Shown here piece by piece: positions 6,020 through 10,539 of a stretch of DNA of 10,539 bases; the stretch's first letter is position 1, and every line of letters starts with the position of its first letter. The stretch comes from Baffinella frigidus (taxonomy: Eukaryota; Cryptophyceae; Cryptomonadales; Baffinellaceae): the NCBI GenBank assembly GCA_026770585.1, contig MU647417.1:57298-67836 (forward strand), read 5' to 3'. The translations under genes and the position numbers were made by a program. The notes below the pieces were generated by a model that ran no database searches, was not told where the DNA came from, and saw only the letters and a list, made by a program, of their open reading frames with translations.

Positions 6020-6292
6020 ACGGGGCTGACTAGCCACCAGTACCGTTGGGTCGACACGTCGAGCGCATTGCGCTCGATGACCGCCTCCGTGATTCGCGAT
6101 CCGCTGTCGCAACATCTCAAGGAGCAGCGACGTACTTCCCGCACGGAGATCGACTCCGCTGCTGCCGACCCCTTCCTCGGCCTCGCGATCGAGACGGCAC
6201 CGTCGACCCAACCTATGCCCGCCGAGGAGGGGGGGAGGAGACGGGGCCTTCGCGACCGCGCGCGTCGGGAGGAGTTCGTGCACGCTGCTTAA
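6020..6292 (+). CDS. Continuation of the GC-rich coding region, unidentified
   Basis: This segment lies in the same frame as the 3' part of the preceding one and is separated from it only by TGATAG (6014-6019). It is open for 90 codons to TAA 6290-6292. The translation (HQYRWVDTSSALRSMTASV, then IRDPLSQHLKEQ, ending REEFVHAA) is hydrophilic, charged and C/G-biased at third positions. It looks like the C-terminus of a soluble protein. An ATG lies at 6077. A GT...AG stretch of 21 nt (6013-6033) would remove both stops and keep the frame if it were an intron; otherwise this is a pseudogene tail. No family is recognised. Confidence 0.4.
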   Translation, partial: TGLTSHQYRWVDTSSALRSMTASVIRDPLSQHLKEQRRTSRTEIDSAAADPFLGLAIETAPSTQPMPAEEGGRRRGLRDRARREEFVHAA

Positions 6293-6695
6293 GCCTAGAG
6301 CGGTAGTGGAGGAAGGACGCACGCACTTGAGTAGACGTAGAACGCGACCTAGTTCGCCAATTTGGAAAGCATTGAGTAGGATGTTGTTGACCGTGCCGAG
6401 CGCCACGGTCTAGTATTGTCTTATTCGGCACCGCATATGTCTTCCCTGATGGCAGGCCCCGAAAGGGGTTCCCCACCAGCGCAGGCACCGAGTGTCGTAG
6501 CTGGGCCCCCGCACGTTGCGGGGCCTGTTGTGATTAGAAATGCCGCGGGAGCTGGAGGTTCGTTACCTTGCTCCGATTTTCCTTCTGGAAAGGAGTCAAG
6601 CCCGCCCGCCACATCGCGGTATTAGAGTAGTATTAAGTTGATCACTTTTCAAAAGGCTGGGGGGCCTCTCTCGAGGTCCCCATGGTGCACACCAT
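6293..6695. other. Gene-free interval
   Basis: A 69-codon frame at 6416-6625 lacks codon bias and I do not call it. CCCCGCA at 6507-6513 pairs with TGCGGGG at 6517-6523 (3-nt loop). CATGGTG/CACCATG near 6680-6696 is another short hairpin. Confidence 0.45.
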
Positions 6696-6755
6696 GTGAG
6701 GGAAGAAGAAGAAGCTCTGCGTCATAAAGAAGAAGAAGAAGAAGCTCTGCGTCAT
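6696..6755 (+). repeat. GAA-rich tandem repeat, 30-bp unit
   Basis: GAAGAAGAAGAAGCTCTGC followed by GTCAT occurs twice, ending at 6725 and 6755. Confidence 0.85.
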
Positions 6756-6845
6756 GTTTTTTCTATTTTGGATGGGCCACAGTGGTGTACCGGTAGGTAG
6801 CACCTGAATTCACGGGGTGTCCCTTAATTGGCGGGGCGTCTCTTC
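6751..6845 (-). repeat. Decayed fourth copy of the foldback arm
   Basis: GTCATGTTTTTTCTATTTTG, then GATGGGCCACAGTGG, GGTAGCACCT and TTAATTGGCGGGGC follow the order of 2291-2366. Only half of the 35-nt hairpin survives; its other arm is replaced by the GAA repeat. Confidence 0.75.
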
Positions 6846-6928
6846 AAGATCTTGCAGGGGTGGGTTCCGCTATCGTGATCTCGACAAGCAATCCCCTCGG
6901 AGCTCCGAAGAGACGCATCCAGGGATCA

Positions 6929-7100
6929 TGAACATTCCAGAAGGAATCATGACCAGGAGACTGGTGTAAACCAGACCAGGAGACTGGTGTAAACCACCAG
7001 GTGACCATGACCAGGAGACTGGTGTAAAACACCATCATGACCAGGAGACTGGTGTAAACCACCAGGTGACCAGTTGTAAAGAACATTCCAGATGGAATTA
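6929..7100 (+). repeat. Short minisatellite with flanking direct repeats
   Basis: GACCAGGAGACTGGTGTAAA occurs four times exactly (6951, 6974, 7009, 7039). Between copies is ACCACCAGGTGACCA-type sequence. The array is flanked by GAACATTCCAGAAGGAAT (6930-6947) and GAACATTCCAGATGGAAT (7081-7098). CCAGGAGACTGG within each unit is itself an inverted repeat. Confidence 0.85.
6930..6942. promoter_or_regulatory. Heat-shock-element-like triplet
   Basis: GAACATTCCAGAA fits the three-unit pattern GAAnnTTCnnGAA exactly. The matching site at 7081-7093 ends GAT, so only two units are perfect. The position at the borders of a minisatellite, with no gene attached, makes chance likely. Confidence 0.15.
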
Positions 7101-7318
7101 TGACCAGGGATTATGACCAGGTCCGTCAGCAGAAAGTTCTAGATGAGTGTGTGGATCATTGTAAAATGCGAAGAGAGCCTTGACAGTGTGTCCAATTGTC
7201 TCCATGGGCGACATCTGCTGACATTTCAAAAGGTTCCCCTTCGCTCCAAACTGTGTAGTAAACGGTCCCGAGCTGTCCATTGCCCCCAAATCAATAGAGT
7301 CTGGATCCGACACGATTT
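7101..7318. other. Low-copy interval, no confident gene
   Basis: A 71-codon minus-strand frame (7098-7313) reads moderately like protein but lacks codon bias, a start context or a known motif. I call nothing here. Confidence 0.4.
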
Positions 7319-7400
7319 GTCGGATACCAAATCCCGATTCGGATCCTCTTTTTGGGAACAGTCGGATACCAAATCCAAATCAAATCCAAATCAAATCCCA
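7319..7400. repeat. GTCGGATACCAAATCC motif and AAATC repeat, left cluster
   Basis: The 16-mer occurs at 7319-7334 and 7361-7376 and is followed by CAAATCCAAATCAAATCC. The same 16-mer occurs twice on the other side of the TTTAGGG tract. Confidence 0.9.
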
Positions 7401-7411
7401 GATTTCAAATC

Positions 7412-7486
7412 GGTTCTAACGGTATTCAACGGGTTTTCTTAGAGAGAGAGGCGAAATCAACGAAATCAACGAGAGAGAGAAATTGC

Positions 7487-7518
<32 letters not shown>

Positions 7519-7674
7519 CGCGCGTGCGAGAGAGAGAGAGAGAGCAACACTAAGTACATGTACACGCTCTTTACTACTCACATCTTCGGTACATGTATCT
7601 CCCACTCCTGGGGGGGTGGCAGGTTTCAATGGTAATCAACGGTTTGTAGAGAGAGAGAGAGAGAGAGAGACACG

Positions 7675-7728
<54 letters not shown>

Positions 7729-7830
7729 GCGCGCGCAAGCGAGAGAGAGAGAAAAAAAGACCAAGTACATGTACGCACTCTTTATTGCTCACAGCTTCAG
7801 CAGTTCCAACTCCCGCGCGAGCCGTCTTCA
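7412..7830. repeat. Two-copy tandem duplication carrying GA and CG microsatellites
   Basis: About 210 bp is repeated. Both units start GGTT-C-AACGGTATTCAACG-like (7412 and 7622) and carry (GA)n plus CG runs. They end with AAGTACATGTAC followed by CTCTTTA (7552 and 7763). In the second unit 7673-7690 is an uninterrupted CG alternation of 18 bp, a Z-DNA-prone sequence. The GA tracts are homopurine mirror repeats able to form triplex DNA. GTACATGTAC at 7554 and 7765 is palindromic. Arg-Glu-rich open frames here are repeat translations. Confidence 0.85.
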
Positions 7831-7872
7831 CCAGGGCTGGCTCGCAGTCGGAGACGAAGAGCCACTCCTGGT

Positions 7873-8092
7873 TCAGGGTTCAGGGTTTAGGTTTCATGGT
7901 TTGGGTTTTGGGTTTTGGATTGAGAGTTTGGGTTAAGGGTTTAGGGTTTAGGGTTTAGGGTTTAGGATCTAAGGTTTAGGGTTTAGGGTTTAGGGTCTAA
8001 GGTTTAGGGTTTGGGTGTAGGGTTTAGGGTTTAGGGTTTAGGGTCTAAGGTTTAGGGTTTAGGGTTTTGGGTCTAAGGTTTAGGAACATCGG
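7873..8092 (+). repeat. Interstitial telomere-type tract, TTTAGGG orientation
   Basis: Dominated by TTTAGGG heptamers with TTTTGGG, TTCAGGG and TCTAAGG variants. TCTAAGG tends to recur after three or four TTTAGGG units, giving a higher-order repeat near 28 bp. TTTAGGG is the telomere repeat of many plants and algae. It is degenerate and embedded, so it is not an active chromosome end. Read on the plus strand, this is the orientation of a right-hand telomere. Confidence 0.9.
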
Positions 8093-8235
8093 CCGCATGT
8101 TCTCGGGTTCGCTCCGCCACTCGTCAATCCTCTCATGGGCTCCAGGAGCAGGTGGAGGTGCTCCCCCAGGCTCCTCACGGGACGACATGGCTGGCTGGAC
8201 TCTCGTGAGGAAGAAAAGAAGTTGGCTGGAATTGT
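8093..8235. other. Short spacer right of the TTTAGGG tract
   Basis: A 68-codon plus frame (8067-8273) starts inside the telomere-type tract and ends in the AAATC repeats. It contains WTLVRKKRSWLEL but no recognisable domain, and I do not call it. Confidence 0.35.
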
Positions 8236-8437
8236 CCGGATTTGATTCAAATCAAATCAAATTGCCTGTTTGATTCAAATCAAATCAAATTGGGCACAAA
8301 CATTCTCCCCGGACGGGAAGGACCTAAAGGACCTTCTTGTAGGCCTAGGATTTGATATCCTCGCCAGGATTTGATATTGCCACTTTCTGAGAAAAGTCGG
8401 ATACCAAATCCTGGGCAATAAGTCGGATACCAAATCC
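8236..8437. repeat. AAATC repeats and GTCGGATACCAAATCC motif, right cluster
   Basis: GATTCAAATCAAATCAAATT occurs at about 8242 and 8271. AGGATTTGATAT occurs twice at about 8347-8377. GTCGGATACCAAATCC occurs at 8396-8411 and 8422-8437. The first two AGGATTTGATAT sites oppose the last two motifs, forming an imperfect foldback. Confidence 0.85.
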
Positions 8438-8468
8438 AAGGGTGCTCAAATCCAGACTCTACAAATCA

Positions 8469-8600
8469 AAGCTCCCCTTCAATCCGCGTGGTGTGGTAAA
8501 AACTCCCCTGGAGTCCAAGATCCGATCCCCCTGCCGCCCTCTCCCGTCTTTACCACAGGGGAATCCTCCCTCTTCTGACAAAAGCCCGTCAGCATTTGCC
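8469..8600 (-). repeat. Fifth copy of foldback family modules
   Basis: GCTCCCCTTC, AAAACTCCCCTGGAGTCC and CCCTGCCGCCC mirror 4890-4962. TCTTTACCACAGGGGAATCC and TCTTCTGACAAAAGCCC match the module at 2037-2077 in the same orientation, and CATGCTGAC follows. This copy joins two modules that are separate elsewhere. Confidence 0.85.
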
Positions 8601-8669
8601 TGTTTCGAGCGCATGCTGACATTTAAAAGATTGTAGAAACAATCACGATCCCTCATCACGATCAAGAAG

Positions 8670-8700
8670 GTGTCATGAAGAATCCCGATCTTCATGACAC
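8670..8700. repeat. 12-bp perfect-stem hairpin
   Basis: GTGTCATGAAGA (8670-8681) pairs exactly with TCTTCATGACAC (8689-8700); 7-nt loop. It lies just upstream of the membrane-protein frame. Confidence 0.9.
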
Positions 8701-9453
8701 TATCCTGATGACGTCGCAAGGGTCTATCATTACAGCCCCCTGCTTTCAGCTCTCGGGGCCCCACTGAATATTTCCTCTTGGACGTCGACGAGTTTCTTCC
8801 GGATCTTGTTTGACCGCAAACATCGTGCACTGAGCGCCTGCACTGGGCGGGGGAGCATGCTCGGAGTGAATTTTGTCGTGAGTGTGGGCTTGGTGTTCTT
8901 CGGCCTCTACAAGATCATCAGTGCCGCGGTCCAGGTGCGCGGTCCATGGCGCCGTCACCATCCAGTGCTGACTTGGCACTACGCTGCGTCCCCGGAGGGA
9001 GCATGCGGGTTGCGTGGCTCCGCTCGTTCAGGCTGCGGTGCGGGACTTTGGAAGAGCGCCTCGCGACCCGCTCCCCCAAACCTCACTCGGTTTGCCTCCG
9101 AGGCACCTCTTCTTGTCCGTGGCCCTGATCCAGTCTCTCTCTCTCTCTGGCAGGCCTCGAACACTTGCAAGCCTGTGGGCTGCTGGTCCGACAACTACTG
9201 TTATGTTGAGCTTGCCTCATCGGCAGCACCCTCAGGTGCGCTCCCCGCGACACCCCATACCATATACCTGCCGTACCACGGTGCGCTGCGTCCCGAAAAC
9301 AGTTCCCGTCTCGTAAGCTGCGGTGCTGGCAACGCAGGGGGAATCGAAACCGAAGCATCATGGGAAGTGTACAAGAGCGAGAAGCACGCGACCAGGGCGC
9401 TGACGGAGGTCAATCACACACTTGAGTTGTTAAACGACCCGAAATTAGGGTAG
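8698..9453 (+). CDS. 5' part of a spliced small membrane-protein gene
   Basis: The frame is open from 8698 to TAG 9451-9453. The first in-frame ATG is 8857, but upstream residues (ISSWTSTSFFRILFDRKHR) look real. A CTTTCAG acceptor at 8749 suggests an internal exon starting at 8750. From 8857 comes a clear membrane helix, MLGVNFVVSVGLVFFGLYKI, preceded by basic residues, so the N-terminus is probably cytosolic. A GT...CTCTCTCTGGCAG intron (8935-9153) is likely. The next exon reads ASNTCKPVGCWSDNYC, a cysteine-rich, probably extracytosolic stretch. A second possible intron is 9236-9337; both candidate donors read GTGCGC and both lengths are multiples of three. The last part carries a VNHT glycosylation sequon and then runs into a foldback element that supplies the stop. 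No family is recognised. Confidence 0.5.
   Translation, partial: HYPDDVARVYHYSPLLSALGAPLNISSWTSTSFFRILFDRKHRALSACTGRGSMLGVNFVVSVGLVFFGLYKIISAAVQVRGPWRRHHPVLTWHYAASPEGACGLRGSARSGCGAGLWKSASRPAPPNLTRFASEAPLLVRGPDPVSLSLWQASNTCKPVGCWSDNYCYVELASSAAPSGALPATPHTIYLPYHGALRPENSSRLVSCGAGNAGGIETEASWEVYKSEKHATRALTEVNHTLELLNDPKLG
8935..9153 (+). other. Predicted intron 1 of the membrane-protein gene
   Basis: The donor is CAG|GTGCGC. The acceptor is preceded by an uninterrupted CT tract and reads TGGCAG|GCC. Length is 219 nt, phase 0. It has no in-frame stop, so retention would add 73 residues. The polypyrimidine tract is the strongest splice evidence in the window. Confidence 0.55.
9236..9337 (+). other. 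Possible intron 2 of the membrane-protein gene
   Basis: CTCAG|GTGCGC donor and AACGCAG|GG acceptor, 102 nt, phase 1, frame kept. The polypyrimidine tract is weak, and the intervening frame reads well (YLPYHGALRPENSS), so it may equally be exon. Confidence 0.25.
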
Positions 9454-9580
9454 TTTAGCCTACGGGTTGCCTATCGTAGGCCGAGGGGCTCCTAGGACCT
9501 GGTCCTAGGAGACCTACCTCCTACGGTAGGCCTGGTCATAGGAGATCGTTAGGCTAAACTACCCCAATTTCGGGTCGTTT
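9432..9580. mobile_element. 149-bp MITE-like foldback inserted in the gene
   Basis: Left end AAACGACCCGAAATTAGGGT (9432 onward, about 29 bp) is the reverse complement of 9552-9580 with one mismatch. Inside, 9489-9511 is a perfect 11-bp stem with a 1-nt centre. CTACGGTAGGCC/CGTAGGCC pieces also pair, so nearly the whole element is self-complementary. It has no coding capacity. No target-site duplication is obvious. Its left end provides the stop codon for the membrane-protein frame. Confidence 0.8.
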
Positions 9581-9895
9581 CCCTCTGAACTTGTGATTTC
9601 CAAATGGAGGGTTGGTGGCAATTACACACTTAATGGAAATGGAAATGGATTAGTAATCGGCCTTCTTCGTCTTCTAATCCAACTCCCGTGCCAAATACGC
9701 AGGAAACTCCATTCAACTTGACTATTTTCCGGCCGGGGATGAATTTAGTTGGTCCTAGTGGGCGAGACACTAGTTCCCATACCTACCGGGGTGGTTGCGG
9801 GCAGCTTGAGCCCTCTGGTCTCGTCACACCTCCCCCCCTAGCTCGATCGCGGTCGTGTTTGTCAACCTATCAAACTTCGCCCCCCCCCCCTGAAG
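9581..9895 (+). other. Interval between element and last exon
   Basis: A frame from 9688 reads NTQETPFNLTIFRPGMNLVG and could be coding, but codon bias is weak. GGAAATGGAAATGGA is a small tandem at about 9635-9649. The poly-C run at 9881-9890 followed by TGAAG can serve as a polypyrimidine tract and acceptor at 9894-9895 for the exon beyond. Confidence 0.35.
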
Positions 9896-10048
9896 GTGAA
9901 GGACCGCAACCACACCGGGAGCTACTGCGACGCAAACAGCCCGTTCACCTACACGTGGGACCTGATGCTGACAACAATGGTCACGCAAGTGCTCCTCGCT
10001 GCCTCGCTGGTCCTCCCTAACCTCCAAACCCTGCACCCCAAACCCTGA
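9896..10048 (+). pseudogene. 3' exon of the membrane-protein gene, truncated by telomere-type DNA
   Basis: After the AG at 9894-9895 the frame reads VKDRNHTGSYCDANSPFTYT, then WDLMLTTMVTQVLLAASLVL. Third positions are overwhelmingly C or G until about 10015, where the codons turn into CCCTAACCTCCAAACCC repeat and end at TGA 10046-10048. The NHT sequon, lone cysteine and hydrophobic helix match the 5' part in style. A plausible original layout is helix, glycosylated cysteine-containing loop, second helix. The second helix runs directly into the repeat tract, so the natural C-terminus is missing. That both parts belong to one gene is inference from strand, distance and composition. Confidence 0.45.
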
Positions 10049-10539
10049 ATCCCTAACCCAAAAGCCTGAACCCTAACCCCCAAACCCTGAACCGCGACCA
10101 CAAATCCCAGACCCCAAACCCCAAACCCCAAACCCCAAACCCCAAACACCAAACCCCAAACACCAATCACCAAATACCAAACACCAAACATCAGACCCCA
10201 AACACCAAACTCCAAACACCAAACACCAAACACCAAACACCAAACACCAAACACCAAACACCAACCCCAAACCCCCAACCCCCAACCCCCAATCCCCAAC
10301 CCCAAACCCCAAACCCCAAACCCCAGATCTCAATTCCGCATACCCCTAACCCCAGATCCCAATGCCCCATTCCCTGTACCCTATACCCTATACCCTTTAC
10401 CCTATACCCTATATCCAATTCTCTATTATCTATACATTGAACCAGACCCCATACCCCACAACCCACACCCCGAACCCCACACCTCAAGCCGCAACCCGCA
10501 ACCCGTTACCCCCAAACCGAAAACCCAATCCCCAACCCC
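10016..10539 (-). repeat. Telomere-derived heptamer tract, CCCTAAA orientation
   Basis: The tract keeps a 7-bp period but changes unit in blocks. It starts with CCCTAA/CCCTGAA variants (10016-10095), then CCCCAAA (about 10100-10145), then CACCAAA (about 10145-10262), then CCCCAAC and CCCCAAA again. CCCTATA follows (about 10377-10415), and finally degenerate CCCCACA-like units. It continues to the window end. Orientation is opposite to the tract at 7873-8092. Tryptophan/glycine/valine-rich open frames on the minus strand are translations of these repeats. Confidence 0.85.

Noticed and set aside
5543-6406. 287-codon minus-strand open frame, the longest in the window
   Set aside because: It lies opposite C/G-biased plus-strand coding segments, which leave the antisense frame open by default. 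Its translation has no motif and low complexity.
6416-6625. 69-codon plus-strand frame
   Set aside because: It has low-complexity Pro/Ala/Ser content and no third-position bias. A hairpin lies within it and nothing continues from the upstream coding segment.
7098-7313. 71-codon minus-strand frame with a moderately protein-like translation
   Set aside because: No codon bias, no motif and no neighbour supports it.
7352-7936. 194-codon frame rich in Arg-Glu repeats
   Set aside because: It is produced by GA microsatellites and ends in telomere-type DNA; not a protein.
9949-10487. Minus-strand frames rich in VWGLGFGVWG-type repeats
   Set aside because: These are direct translations of the telomere-derived heptamers.
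10016-10539. Functional chromosome end
   Set aside because: The tract is degenerate and its orientation is opposite to that of a right-hand telomere.

Overview
This looks like eukaryotic nuclear DNA. There are no bacterial operons and no tRNA, rRNA or CRISPR array. Plausible GT-AG introns are present, one with a classic CT-rich acceptor, and two long tracts are built on the plant/algal-type telomere heptamer TTTAGGG. The short reading frames that look real have strong C/G third-position bias. A repeat-rich alga fits best, for example a green-lineage, cryptophyte, chlorarachniophyte or dinoflagellate genome; the species cannot be told from the sequence. The texture is subtelomeric or heterochromatic: almost everything is repeat, foldback DNA or decayed coding sequence.

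Layout. 1-620: gene-free, opening with a poly-G run. 621-1030: a short foldback element with 27-nt terminal inverted repeats. 1281-2400: a dense nest of inverted repeats (arms 1499-1740 and 2120-2394) built from a small set of modules, including a perfect 35-nt hairpin and a 37-bp stem. 2401-4010: low-copy DNA with protein-coding debris. This includes a plus-strand fragment (2935-3216), a minus-strand retropepsin-like fragment with a DTG motif (3354-3803), and another minus-strand fragment (3862-4002). 4011-4620: a GC-rich degenerate minisatellite, open in many frames but not a gene. 4782-5460: two more pieces of the module family, one inverted and one direct. 5577-6292: GC-rich coding fragments with a frame change and an in-frame TGATAG. 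6696-7100: small tandem repeats. 7319-7830: AAATC-rich and GA/CG repeats. 7873-8092: interstitial TTTAGGG tract. 8236-8600: AAATC-type repeats and another module copy. 8698-10048: an intron-containing gene for a small membrane protein, broken by a 149-bp foldback element and cut at its 3' end by telomere-like DNA. 10016-10539: CCCTAAA-derived heptamers in the opposite orientation to the first tract.

The two most interesting structures are these. First, a mosaic, apparently non-coding foldback repeat family occurs at five places here. Its 119-bp inverted copies, 3.3 kb apart, differ at only 3 positions. Second, the pair of telomere-like tracts is oriented as in a telomere-telomere fusion (TTTAGGG, then 1.9 kb, then CCCTAAA), with a decayed membrane-protein gene trapped between them. 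No intact, confidently functional gene is present, and no working multi-gene system can be claimed.
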